Source: JAZKIX01 sp040384645 (lineage in GTDB: Bacteria > Pseudomonadota > Gammaproteobacteria > Burkholderiales > Burkholderiaceae_D). From it: a stretch of 11,766 nucleotides of DNA. The notes under the pieces are model-generated. The model was not told the DNA's origin. It ran no database searches and was given only the letters and a program-made list of their open reading frames with translations. Shown piece after piece: positions 1-7,451 of this stretch. Numbering within the stretch: the first letter of the stretch is position 1; the number at the start of each line of letters is the position of its first letter. A program made the position numbers and the translations under genes. The DNA is taken from positions 1-11,766 of the forward strand of contig JAZKIX010000235.1 of the NCBI GenBank assembly GCA_040384645.1. The letters are read 5' to 3'.

Positions 1-462
1 AGGGTTTTTCATTGGGAAAATATTCCGAAACTTTTTACCAATCCGGTCGAAGCCCTGGTGCGTATCGGCGAAGTTAATTTCGACTTGGTGCTGTCGGACT
101 ACCGTATGCCAGAAATGACCGGCGTCGAGTTTTTGTCGCTAGTGAAGGAAATCCAACCTGACACCGTCCGGCTCGTCTTGAGTGCTTCAACTGAATTTGA
201 CGCCGTCATGGGTGCCATCAATCGCGCAGAGGTGTTCCGTTATATCGCCAAGCCGTGGCATATCAATGATCTGGAAGAAGATATCCGGCTAGCATTGATC
301 CACCGCGACCAGATTGTCGGCGACCGCCACTTGGCCGATGAGGTCAGAGTGCAACGTGGCGAACTGACGCCGCAAGAACTGGAAGCAAAACGGCTAGAGG
401 AAGAAGAGCCGGGCATCACCAAGGTCAATTGGGGGCCAGACGGTTCGATTCTCCTGGATTGA
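1..462 (+). CDS. Response regulator with receiver (REC) domain, 5' end outside window
   Basis: The reading frame is open from base 1, so the gene starts upstream; 153 codons plus a TGA stop are visible. They cover most of a CheY-like receiver domain: the phospho-acceptor Asp of SDYRMP (window codon 33, bases 97-99), the switch Ser in LVLSAS (about codon 61), and the conserved Lys of YIAKPW (codon 84). The first beta strand with its acidic pair is missing, roughly 20 residues. After the domain comes a charged, probably helical tail ending in a short Trp/Gly motif (NWGPDG), with no DNA-binding, HD-GYP or GGDEF domain. The protein therefore probably acts through a partner, such as a histidine kinase or phosphorelay component encoded upstream. 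The GTG at base 58 lies inside the domain and is not a start. The family call is firm; the pathway is unknown. Confidence 0.9.
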   Translation, partial: RVFHWENIPKLFTNPVEALVRIGEVNFDLVLSDYRMPEMTGVEFLSLVKEIQPDTVRLVLSASTEFDAVMGAINRAEVFRYIAKPWHINDLEEDIRLALIHRDQIVGDRHLADEVRVQRGELTPQELEAKRLEEEEPGITKVNWGPDGSILLD

Positions 463-602
463 TTTGAATGCAATTTACCTAGGTGCGAATTAGCCAATAT
501 CAGTTCTTAAGGCCTTGATTTTGATAGGGCTCACAGTCGCCTCGCAGGTGTCACTTCCAAAGCGGCAAGAAGCGATTCCAGCATATTTCAACGCAATGCC
601 AA

Positions 603-626
603 GGCACGTACCGGTAGGTACGTGCC
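603..626. terminator. Perfect stem-loop between convergent genes, possible terminator
   Basis: Bases 603-612 (GGCACGTACC) and 617-626 (GGTACGTGCC) are exact reverse complements around a GGTA loop. The hairpin lies 21 bases past the livM stop on the minus strand and 140 bases past the response-regulator stop on the plus strand, so it sits between convergent transcription units. Neither strand has a clear U-run after the stem (TTGG on minus, CAGCC on plus). It is therefore not a textbook intrinsic terminator; it could be a weak bidirectional terminator, a 3'-end stabiliser or a protein-binding dyad. Confidence 0.45.
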
Positions 627-647
627 CAGCCAAAAAGTTGTGTCACT

Positions 648-1643
648 TCACTGGAATTTTTTGTTAGGCACAAACCTCATATCAGTCAAATTAATTCGTG
701 CCTCAAGCTCACCTACGATACCGCGTCGGAATGCAAGTACGCAGATCACGAAGATCAGGCCGCTGATTGGGGTAACCGATTCGCCGAGAGATCGGAATAT
801 GTCGAGATTGGTGAGGGAGGCCAGCCAGTTGCCAAAATCACCCAGCTTGTTTTCGATGGCGATAATGATCAATGCGCCGATAATAGGCCCTGCTGTGGTT
901 CCCAAACCGCCGACCAAGGTCATCAATACAACTAATCCCGACATGCTCCAATGCACGTCCGTCAGCGTTTCGAAACCCAATACCAGTGTCTTAGTGGCGC
1001 CCGCTAGACCGGATAGTGCGGCCGATAATACAAACGCCAGCAGTTTGAATTTGTCGACGTCGTAGCCTAAAGAAATGGCGCGTGGTTCGTTGGCTTTAAT
1101 CGCTTTCAAGACTTGCCCGAACGGTGAGTGGATCACGCGCACAATCAGGGCAAAACCGCCGATGCAGATCGCCAGCACCAAATAATATAGATTCAAATCA
1201 TTTGTGAGATTGAGTATGCCAAACAGTGTGCCGCGCGGTACGCCTTGCAAGCCATCTTCACCACCGGTGGCCTTTACTTGCAAGCAGAGGAAATACAGCA
1301 TTTGCGCCAAGGCTAAGGTGATCATGGTGAAATAGATGCCTTGCCGCCGGATCGCCAAGCTGCCCATGATATAGCCGATCAGGGCGCCACCGACCGTGCC
1401 TAGTACCAAACCCACTTCAGTCGGCCAGCCGAGCGTTGTGAGCGCATAACCGCATATATAGCCAGCAATGCCAAAAAAAGCAGCGTGGCCGAACGACAGC
1501 AGGCCGGTATATCCAATCAATAAGTTAAAGGCGCATGCAAACAGCGCAAAACACAGTATCTTCATCAGTAAAACTGGATAAAGGAAGAAAGGTGCCGCCA
1601 ATAGCGCCGCGAGCAAGATTGCGTAGGCCGTTTTTTTGTACAC
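648..1643 (-). CDS. livM: Liv-type ABC transporter permease, LivM family (first cluster)
   Basis: This is one of the two integral membrane subunits of a HAAT-type importer, pairing with LivH to form the channel. The 331-residue product is very hydrophobic, with about eight to ten membrane segments. It carries the family hallmark GYTGLLSFGHAAFFGIAGY near residues 44-62. The cytoplasmic ATPase-coupling loop is around residues 172-215 (SPFGQVLKAIKANEPRAISLGY followed by a small-residue helix). Length is normal for LivM. The start is GTG at 1643, supported by AAGGAG at 1650-1655 with a 6-base spacer; that Shine-Dalgarno overlaps the livH stop codon, so translation is probably coupled. It is the last gene of the five-gene minus-strand cluster. 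Family is clear; the substrate is not determined. Confidence 0.93.
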   Translation of the reverse strand: MYKKTAYAILLAALLAAPFFLYPVLLMKILCFALFACAFNLLIGYTGLLSFGHAAFFGIAGYICGYALTTLGWPTEVGLVLGTVGGALIGYIMGSLAIRRQGIYFTMITLALAQMLYFLCLQVKATGGEDGLQGVPRGTLFGILNLTNDLNLYYLVLAICIGGFALIVRVIHSPFGQVLKAIKANEPRAISLGYDVDKFKLLAFVLSAALSGLAGATKTLVLGFETLTDVHWSMSGLVVLMTLVGGLGTTAGPIIGALIIIAIENKLGDFGNWLASLTNLDIFRSLGESVTPISGLIFVICVLAFRRGIVGELEARINLTDMRFVPNKKFQ

Positions 1644-1653
1644 AAAACACTCC

Positions 1654-2538
1654 TTATTTTTCTTTGCCGAACAGGCCGGCTGGCCTAATCATCAGGACGA
1701 TCGCCATTAGGATAAACACCACGGTGGCAGACGCTTCGGGATAAAACACCCGTGTCAATCCTTCCAGCACGCCCAGGCCGAGGCCGGTCAGGATGGAACC
1801 CATGATCGAGCCCATCCCGCCGATGACAACGACGGCAAATACCACGATGATTAAATTCGATCCCATCAACGGCGATACCTGGATTACCGGCGCGGCCAAG
1901 ACGCCGGCGAAGGCTGCCAGCGCGACGCCGAAGCCGTAAGTTAGCGTCACCATCAAAGGCACGTTGATGCCAAACGCTTCGACCAGGCGCGGATTTTCAG
2001 TCCCGGCGCGCAGATAGGAGCCGAGCTTGGTTTTTTCGATGATAAACCAGGTGCCAAAGCAGACCAGCAGCGACGCCAGCACGACCCAGGCTCGGTAATT
2101 AGGCAGCACCATGAAGCCTAAATCGGTTGCGCCTTCCAGCAAATCGGGTACCGAATAAGGCTGGCCCGAGACGCCATACAAAGCGCGGAAAACGCCTTCC
2201 ACCATCAAGGTAATGCCGAAGGTCAGTAATAAGCCGTACAAATGATCCAATTTATACAGTTTGCGCAGCATGGTAGTTTCGATCAGGATGCCGAACAGGC
2301 CTACCAGCAAAGGTGCGGCAATCAACATGACCCAATAGTTGAGACCTAGATAAGTCAGCCCAAGCCATGCCGCGAAAGCGCCCATCATGTACAGGGCGCC
2401 GTGGGCAAAGTTGATGACATTGAGCAGGCCGAAAATGACTGCCAGCCCGAGCGAGAGCAGGGCGTAAAACGAGCCATTGACCATGCCGAGCAATAATTGG
2501 CTCAATAAAGCTTGGGAAGATACTCCGAATAGATTCAT
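1654..2538 (-). CDS. livH: Liv-type ABC transporter permease, LivH family (first cluster)
   Basis: This is the second membrane subunit of the first importer, expected to heterodimerise with the LivM encoded 10 bases downstream. The 294-residue product has the LivH signature at residues 37-55, containing the NFAHGALYMMGA motif. The cytoplasmic coupling segment is near residues 172-200 (LGSYLRAGTENPRLVEAFGI), and a Gly-rich VVVIGGMGSIMGS helix lies near 236-249. It ends in the typical RPAGLFGK tail. Length matches the family. The ATG at 2538 has no clear Shine-Dalgarno; the 70-base gap to the binding-protein gene holds no obvious terminator, so it is probably read from the upstream message. Function as a permease is near certain; ligand unknown. 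Confidence 0.93.
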   Translation of the reverse strand: MNLFGVSSQALLSQLLLGMVNGSFYALLSLGLAVIFGLLNVINFAHGALYMMGAFAAWLGLTYLGLNYWVMLIAAPLLVGLFGILIETTMLRKLYKLDHLYGLLLTFGITLMVEGVFRALYGVSGQPYSVPDLLEGATDLGFMVLPNYRAWVVLASLLVCFGTWFIIEKTKLGSYLRAGTENPRLVEAFGINVPLMVTLTYGFGVALAAFAGVLAAPVIQVSPLMGSNLIIVVFAVVVIGGMGSIMGSILTGLGLGVLEGLTRVFYPEASATVVFILMAIVLMIRPAGLFGKEK

Positions 2539-2608
2539 GGCAGCGTTTTCAAAAAACTCGAAGTCAGAATTTAGAAAGGATGTGGATGTTCATACATAGT
2601 CGGAATGG

Positions 2609-3823
2609 CTATTTCCAAAGTGCACATTTAGTTTCTGCCTTGGTGGTAAAAGCCTGATCACCTGGGATCGTCTGTACTATCTTGTAATAATCCCAAGGAT
2701 ATTTTGATTCGGAAGGTGTTTTTACCTGCATCAGATACATATCGTGGATCATGCTGCCGTCGGCCCGGATGGTCCCGTTTTTCGTGTAGATATCGTTGAT
2801 CTTTATCTCTTTTAGTTTGGCCAAGACCTTGTCTGCGTCATCGGTGCCGGCAGCCCTGACAGCATTGAGGTATTGCAAGGTGGCCGAATAATCTGCGGCC
2901 TGCAAACTGGACGGCATTTTTTTCATTTTGTCGAAATAGCGTTTGGCCCATTTGCGCGTGGTGTCGTCTTGATCCCAGTACCAGCTATCGGTCAGGTACA
3001 TGCCTTGCGTTAACTTAGGTGTCAAGGAATGGACGTCATTGATGAACATCAGCAGGCCGGCCAGTTTCATGGTTTTGGTGACGCCGAATTCGTTGGCCGC
3101 TTTGATCGCATTAATGGCGTCGCCGCCGGCGTTGGCCAATCCTAAAATTTGCGCCTTGGAGGCTTGCGCTTGCAGTAAGAAAGAAGAAAAATCCGATGCC
3201 GACAAGGGATGTTTTACTGATCCAACGACGGTACCGCCGGACGCCTTCACGATATTGGCCGTGTCATTTTCCAAGGATGCCCCAAATGCGTAATCGGCCG
3301 TGAGGAAGAACCAGCTCTTGCCACCTTGTTTTACCACTGCCGAACCGGTACCCTTGGCCAATGCCACGGTGTCGTAGGCATAATGAATCACATAGGGCGA
3401 GCATTCTTCGTTGGTCAGGCGGGCGCTGCCTGCGCCGATGGAGACAAAAGGTTTTTTCTTCTCCGTAGCAATTTTTGCCATTGCCAGACTGGCGCCTGAA
3501 TTGGTCCCGCCAATCAGGAAATCCACGCCATCGCGGTCAAACCATTCGCGTGCGCGACTGGCGGCGATATCTGCCTTATTTTGATGGTCTGCAGAAACCA
3601 CCTGGATCGGCTTGTCGAGTACCTTGCCCCCAAAATCGGCGACTGCCATCTTGATTGCCTCAACACCGCCCTGACCGTCGATATCGGAATACAGTCCAGA
3701 AATGTCGGTGATAAAGCCGATCTTTATTGCATCGCCCGAAACCTGCGCATGCGCAATCGGCGCTATCAATGCGCTAGCTAAGGTTAATAAGCCAAGCTTG
3801 TTCAATTGTGATTCGATCTTCAT
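2609..3823 (-). CDS. Periplasmic ABC substrate-binding protein (Peripla_BP_6 / Leu-Ile-Val-binding type)
   Basis: This is the solute receptor that captures the ligand in the periplasm and delivers it to LivH/LivM. It has a Sec signal peptide: basic start, hydrophobic LGLLTLASALIA, cleavage after AHA, mature QVSGDAIKIG. The mature chain opens with the type I fold strand IKIGFITDISG and contains FLIGGTNSG, FFLTADYAFG and DFSSFLLQAQ segments typical of this subfamily. I recall many such proteins in alpha- and beta-proteobacteria, mostly without a proven ligand. Two ATGs are possible: 3829 (406 residues) and 3823 (404). GAGAGG at 3830-3835 touches the first but is 6 bases from the second, so 3823 is preferred. 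The mature protein has only two Cys, at residues 141 and 400, possibly a disulfide. Carrying the receptor between the ATPase and permease genes ties it to this importer. Confidence 0.92.
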   Translation of the reverse strand: MKIESQLNKLGLLTLASALIAPIAHAQVSGDAIKIGFITDISGLYSDIDGQGGVEAIKMAVADFGGKVLDKPIQVVSADHQNKADIAASRAREWFDRDGVDFLIGGTNSGASLAMAKIATEKKKPFVSIGAGSARLTNEECSPYVIHYAYDTVALAKGTGSAVVKQGGKSWFFLTADYAFGASLENDTANIVKASGGTVVGSVKHPLSASDFSSFLLQAQASKAQILGLANAGGDAINAIKAANEFGVTKTMKLAGLLMFINDVHSLTPKLTQGMYLTDSWYWDQDDTTRKWAKRYFDKMKKMPSSLQAADYSATLQYLNAVRAAGTDDADKVLAKLKEIKINDIYTKNGTIRADGSMIHDMYLMQVKTPSESKYPWDYYKIVQTIPGDQAFTTKAETKCALWK

Positions 3824-3829
3824 TGTCAT

Positions 3830-3835
3830 CCTCTC
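3830..3835 (-). promoter_or_regulatory. Ribosome binding site that decides the binding-protein start
   Basis: GAGAGG on the minus strand directly abuts the ATG at 3829 but stands 6 bases before the in-frame ATG at 3823. Normal spacing therefore favours the second ATG, giving a protein that starts MKIESQLNK. Confidence 0.6.
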
Positions 3836-3873
3836 GCCAAATTTAAAAAGTGTCAGATTCGCTTAAAAATCGT

Positions 3874-4581
3874 CTATACGCCCAGCAATGCATCAAGTAC
3901 CGGCTTTTTAGCCTCCAGTTCTGATACCGAAAACTTCTCCACAATCTGTCCGTGTTCCATCACAAAAAATCGATCTGCCAAGCGGGAGGCGAAATGGAAA
4001 TTTTGTTCGACCATGACGATGGTGTAACCGAGATTTTTGAGCGAGGTGATCATGCGTGCCAGAGTTTGTACAATCACCGGCGCCAGGCCCTCTGAAATTT
4101 CATCCAGCAATAACAAACGGGCGCCGGTGCGCAAGATGCGTGCAACGGCCAACATTTGCTGCTCACCGCCAGACAGATGGGTTCCGCGACTCGATTTGCG
4201 TGCCGCCAGATTAGGGAACATGGCGTAGATATCGCTAATCGACATGCCGGGATCGGTTTTCGATAGCATTGGCGGCAACATCAGGTTTTCTTCCACCGAC
4301 AAGGATGAAAATATGCCGCGCTCCTCCGGGCAATAACCGACGCCCAAATGGGCAATTTTGTAGACCGGGTAATTAATTGCATCCACGCCGTTGATGGTGA
4401 TTACACCTTTCCTGCTGTCGGTTAATCCCATGATGGCACGCAAGGTCGTGGTGCGGCCTGAGCCGTTGCGGCCTAACAAAGTGACCACTTCGCCACGCTC
4501 AACCGTGAGGTCGACCCCATGCAAAATATGCGATTCCCCATACCATGCATGCAAACCAGCGAGTTTCAGTACTTGTGTCAT
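3874..4581 (-). CDS. livF: Liv-type ABC transporter ATPase, LivF family, with Arg in the Walker A motif
   Basis: This is one of two cytoplasmic ATPases energising the first importer. The 235-residue product has the LivF layout: Walker A GRNGSGRT at residues 37-44, the LivF-type segment GYCPEERGIF at 82-91, signature LSGGEQQ at 136-142, Walker B LLLLDE at 156-161, and VEQN at 191-194, where LivF proteins usually have Gln instead of the switch His. The notable feature is Arg43 (codon CGC, bases 4453-4455) where P-loops have the phosphate-binding Lys. All other motifs are intact and the frame is clean, so this is not a decayed gene. The start ATG at 4581 is preceded by AAGGTG with a 7-base spacer. 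The call is firm; whether it hydrolyses ATP normally is open, and LivG could carry the active site. Confidence 0.92.
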   Translation of the reverse strand: MTQVLKLAGLHAWYGESHILHGVDLTVERGEVVTLLGRNGSGRTTTLRAIMGLTDSRKGVITINGVDAINYPVYKIAHLGVGYCPEERGIFSSLSVEENLMLPPMLSKTDPGMSISDIYAMFPNLAARKSSRGTHLSGGEQQMLAVARILRTGARLLLLDEISEGLAPVIVQTLARMITSLKNLGYTIVMVEQNFHFASRLADRFFVMEHGQIVEKFSVSELEAKKPVLDALLGV

Positions 4582-4658
4582 TGCGGATCACCTTGCTGAA
4601 AAAATGGAAATGTAGTTGCGCTTGGTTGTTGTGCTTGAGATTGGTAGCGCCTTTGCGC

Positions 4659-5408
4659 CTATTCAGCGACGCCCATATACGCCTCCATTACCAGCGGGTT
4701 ATTCGATACTTCCTGATAAGTGCCTTCGGCCAGCATGGTGCCGCTTTGTAATACGGAGATGCGGTCGCATAGTCCCGCAACCACATGCATATTGTGTTCA
4801 ACCATCAAGATAGTGCGACCGCTGGACACTTTTTTGATCAACTCGGTCACCCGGTGTACGTCTTCGTGTCCCATGCCCTGGGTTGGCTCGTCCAGCAGCA
4901 TGAGCTCCGGCTCCATGGCGAGGGTGGTAGCGATTTCAAGTGCCCGTTTGCGGCCATAGGGTAGATCGACCGCTAGTTTGTCGCTCAGCGACGCCAGATC
5001 GACCTGGCTCAATAATTCCATTGCCTGTGCATTGAGCTGTGACAAACTACGTTCGCTTTTCCAAAAATAAAATGCAGTGCCGAGTCGCCGTTGCAAGCCA
5101 ATACGCACGTTTTCCAGCACCGTCAAATGCGGAAATACCGCTGAAATCTGGAATGAACGAATGATCCCCTGCCGTGCGATTTGGGCTGCAGCCGTGGCGG
5201 TAATGTCGCGGCCGGAAAAAATGATCTGGCCTTTGGTCGGCGCCAAAAATTTCGTCAGCAAGTTAAAACAGGTAGTTTTGCCCGCGCCATTAGGGCCGAT
5301 CAAAGCATGGATGCTGCCACGCTTAATTTTTAAGTTGACGTCATTGACGGCAATAAAACCCTTGAAGGCTTTGGTTAAATGCACTGTTTCGAGGATGAAA
5401 TCACTCAT
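4659..5408 (-). CDS. livG: Liv-type ABC transporter ATPase, LivG family (first cluster)
   Basis: This is the second ATPase of the first importer and the first gene of the cluster. The 249-residue product has a canonical Walker A GPNGAGKT at residues 38-45 with Lys44, Q-loop SFQ at 85-87, signature LPYGRKR at 149-155 (the LivG form of LSGGQ), Walker B LMLLDE at 169-174 and switch His205 in VEHN. The C-terminal PLVMEAYMG segment is the usual LivG tail. The ATG at 5408 follows a GGGG stretch with a 7-base spacer, a modest ribosome site. A 77-base gap separates it from livF. Because it has a complete nucleotide site, it probably compensates if the partner LivF with Arg43 is impaired. Confidence in family is very high. 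Confidence 0.94.
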   Translation of the reverse strand: MSDFILETVHLTKAFKGFIAVNDVNLKIKRGSIHALIGPNGAGKTTCFNLLTKFLAPTKGQIIFSGRDITATAAAQIARQGIIRSFQISAVFPHLTVLENVRIGLQRRLGTAFYFWKSERSLSQLNAQAMELLSQVDLASLSDKLAVDLPYGRKRALEIATTLAMEPELMLLDEPTQGMGHEDVHRVTELIKKVSSGRTILMVEHNMHVVAGLCDRISVLQSGTMLAEGTYQEVSNNPLVMEAYMGVAE

Positions 5409-5651
5409 GCGTACGCCCCATCGATATTGTCAGCAGTTCCGTGGCAGTGCTTCATCTGACCATGCCTAAAGCATTGCTGACGCGCTATTTATCAATAGAA
5501 AGCGCAGTTGATGGATTTGATCGTGGGAGGGCGTAACGCGCTATCAAGCAAAGCCTTAGCGAACTGGGCGGTAGCGCAACGATGGGGATGTAATGATCGA
5601 ATAGGACTGGAGCGACCTTGGTGCTGAGCGCTTGTGGCGTGGCTGAGGAAA
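5409..5651. other. Intergenic leader between kinase gene and first liv cluster
   Basis: This gap of 243 bases must contain the cluster promoter if the cluster is not read from the kinase. I see no strong minus-strand -35/-10 pair; a loose match begins with TTGATA near 5494-5499, followed by a poor -10. There is a 9-base direct repeat ACGCGCTAT at 5480-5488 and 5536-5544, and an imperfect hairpin with arms 5444-5452 and 5469-5477. No U-rich terminator follows the kinase stop, so read-through from kinase into livG is possible. Confidence 0.35.
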
Positions 5652-7316
5652 CTAATTATGTTTCCAATATTGCGACTTATTTCTGACTTCGTTTTCTTCT
5701 TGTTTTCTGCGTGCTTCGACGCAGAGTGGGTGATTCGTTAATCCCGGCTTTTTGCATTCGCGTTGAATACATGCCGGACGCGAAAGGAAATTCGTGTCAC
5801 TGCAATTGACGCTTGCAGAACTTGTAGTCGCATTTATATTTGCCTTGGTAGACGCAATTTTAGGCGCCGCAGGTCTTGTCGTTGGAACAGCAGGTGCGGC
5901 TACCCGAGTTGACGTTGCAGGAATACTTTCGCCCGCCGGAGCTGGCGTAGCAATGACGTTTGGCATGTCGTCAGACTTATTCACATTTAACTTTTTTGAA
6001 GTCTGTTTGATAGCGATGGGCAACCGGGTTTCGATTGGCGCTACCGGCGCGGTTTGCGCAAGCCACATTGCAATACCTGCTACACCCATCAGGCCGATTG
6101 ATAGTGCAAGTACGCTCGTTAATAAGACTTTGCTTTTGCCTGGAACGGCGGCGTACTCGCTTGCGTTTACCGGGGATTTATTAAGCAGCAATTGCGCTTG
6201 ATCGACCGTTTGTTCATTCGCGTCGTTTTGTACTGCTTGGTTTATCGGATCTGATGGCACCGTTTTCAAAGGCGTTGGCAGGACGATTGCCTGCGCTAGG
6301 TACGGCGTTTGCAACAGTTCGCCTAGGCCAATGCGCCAGTCGAATTTCGACATATCCTCCGGTTTATTAAGCGACATTTCGTGGATGAAGCCGGCCACAC
6401 GCTGCGGCCGCGCGCTGGGTTGTACCGCTAGTGCGTGGTGGATAGTGTTAACAAATCCAGTGGAATACGCCAGTCCGAAATGCGCCGCGACACTGGTCAC
6501 GATGCTGGAAAAAGTCGGCATCCGGTCGCGTGCTACACGGAACATCGATGGCGTTGGCGCTTGGTTCGACAGGCTGCTATACACCACGGCAGCTAAAGAA
6601 TACAAGTCGGTCCACGGGCCTTGCTGCATGTCGTCGTCTTGATAGCTGGCATCGGCATACTGTTCAATCGGCGCGTAATTGGCCTTGAGGATTGCGGTGT
6701 GCCGATGGCTAGCGTCGGTAATCGCTCGCCGCGCTGAACCGAGATCAAGCAGCACCGGCGCGCCCGAATCTTGCAAAAAAATATTGTCCGGCGATACGTC
6801 GCGATGCACGATATTGTTTTCATGCAGCAGATCCAATGCCTGCAATATCGGCCACAAAATTTTGCGCAGCCAATCCTCCGGCGGTGGACTACGCATCAGC
6901 TTGCGCGCCTGTTTCAAGGTCATGCCTGAATATAACGGCATTGCCATATAGGCGGTGTTATTGGCTTCCCAAAAGCGGTGTACCTTGACCAGCGAAGGGT
7001 GGTCAAATTGTGCCAGCAAGCGCGCCTCAGCGATGAACGATTTCAAGCCTAAGGCGTAGCTAGCCTGATCCTTTGACGAGCGTGGTGACACCGTCAAGTT
7101 GTCAGCACGCGACACCAGACTCGACGGCATGTATTCCTTAATCGCCACCGTGCGATGCAGCGAATGATCGTAGGCACGATAAACCATCCCAAATCCGCCT
7201 ACGCCGAGCAAACTTTGTATCTCGAATTCAGCCAGACGGGCGCCGGCAGGCAATGCGTCAAGATGATTGGCTGGGGCTTCGGACACTTGGGGAGGAGGCA
7301 CTGGCAGATCGGTCAT
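5652..7316 (-). CDS. Transmembrane Ser/Thr protein kinase with Cys-bearing extracytoplasmic tail
   Basis: The 554-residue product is a Hanks-type protein kinase that should phosphorylate Ser/Thr in cytoplasmic partners. Visible kinase elements in order are Gly-rich loop GVGGFG at 38-43, ATP Lys60 in VAIKEY, helix C Glu97, catalytic HRDVSPDN at 171-178 (Asp173, Asn178), metal-binding DLG at 191-193, and APIEQY at 215-220. The usual Lys two residues after HRD is Ser175. A linker leads to one membrane helix at about 397-420, preceded by Lys residues, so the kinase is inside. The outer part is Ala/Pro/Thr-rich to about 503, then a compact tail with Cys505, 516, 521 and 532. No PASTA or other named sensor repeat is seen. 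ATG 7316 has no clear ribosome site. Substrates are unknown; its neighbours suggest, but do not show, a link to transport. Confidence 0.9.
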   Translation of the reverse strand: MTDLPVPPPQVSEAPANHLDALPAGARLAEFEIQSLLGVGGFGMVYRAYDHSLHRTVAIKEYMPSSLVSRADNLTVSPRSSKDQASYALGLKSFIAEARLLAQFDHPSLVKVHRFWEANNTAYMAMPLYSGMTLKQARKLMRSPPPEDWLRKILWPILQALDLLHENNIVHRDVSPDNIFLQDSGAPVLLDLGSARRAITDASHRHTAILKANYAPIEQYADASYQDDDMQQGPWTDLYSLAAVVYSSLSNQAPTPSMFRVARDRMPTFSSIVTSVAAHFGLAYSTGFVNTIHHALAVQPSARPQRVAGFIHEMSLNKPEDMSKFDWRIGLGELLQTPYLAQAIVLPTPLKTVPSDPINQAVQNDANEQTVDQAQLLLNKSPVNASEYAAVPGKSKVLLTSVLALSIGLMGVAGIAMWLAQTAPVAPIETRLPIAIKQTSKKLNVNKSDDMPNVIATPAPAGESIPATSTRVAAPAVPTTRPAAPKIASTKANINATTSSASVNCSDTNFLSRPACIQRECKKPGLTNHPLCVEARRKQEENEVRNKSQYWKHN

Positions 7317-7353
7317 GGGATCAATTTAGCAAACAAGGGGCGATTGAGAAATC

Positions 7354-7359
7354 TATATA
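7354..7359 (-). promoter_or_regulatory. Candidate -10 element for the kinase gene
   Basis: TATATA lies 38 bases upstream of the kinase ATG on the minus strand, which would give a leader of about 30 bases. No good -35 hexamer stands at the right distance; the dyad at 7369-7388 occupies that place, as would be expected if an activator were needed. Confidence 0.35.
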
Positions 7360-7368
7360 AAAAAGGGT

Positions 7369-7388
7369 ATTACGGGTAAAAGCGTAAT
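7369..7388. promoter_or_regulatory. Perfect 6-bp inverted repeat, candidate operator of the kinase promoter
   Basis: ATTACG at 7369-7374 and CGTAAT at 7383-7388 are exact reverse complements separated by 8 bases. The 14-base half-site spacing and outer T/A bases resemble binding sites of dimeric regulators such as the LysR type. The site falls just upstream of the candidate TATATA box of the kinase gene, over the expected -35. Regulator identity is unknown. Confidence 0.35.
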
Positions 7389-7420
7389 TTTAATAGCGCA
7401 GGGCTAAAAATATACTGGGG

Positions 7421-7451
7421 CATGTATTAAATTTAAGGCATTAAATACGTG
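7421..7451. promoter_or_regulatory. Imperfect 31-bp dyad with embedded palindrome, candidate operator
   Basis: CATGTATT at 7421-7428 pairs with AATACGTG at 7444-7451 with one mismatch, across a 15-base centre. Within it TTAAATTTAA at 7427-7436 is a perfect 10-bp palindrome. The AT-rich setting between divergent genes suits a regulator or nucleoid-protein site, but AT-rich DNA yields such dyads by chance. Confidence 0.25.

Noticed and set aside
58..462. Separate short response-regulator gene starting at GTG 58
   Set aside because: The frame is open to base 1 and the residues before 58 continue the receiver fold, so 58 is internal.
622..1065. Open frame of 147 codons on the plus strand opposite livM
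   Set aside because: It is fully antisense to a clear permease gene, has no domain resemblance and no ribosome site; it is a composition shadow.
5794..6201. Open frame of 135 codons on the plus strand opposite the kinase tail
   Set aside because: It mirrors the low-complexity Ala/Thr/Pro linker of the kinase; the hydrophobic look is produced by the antisense of that composition.
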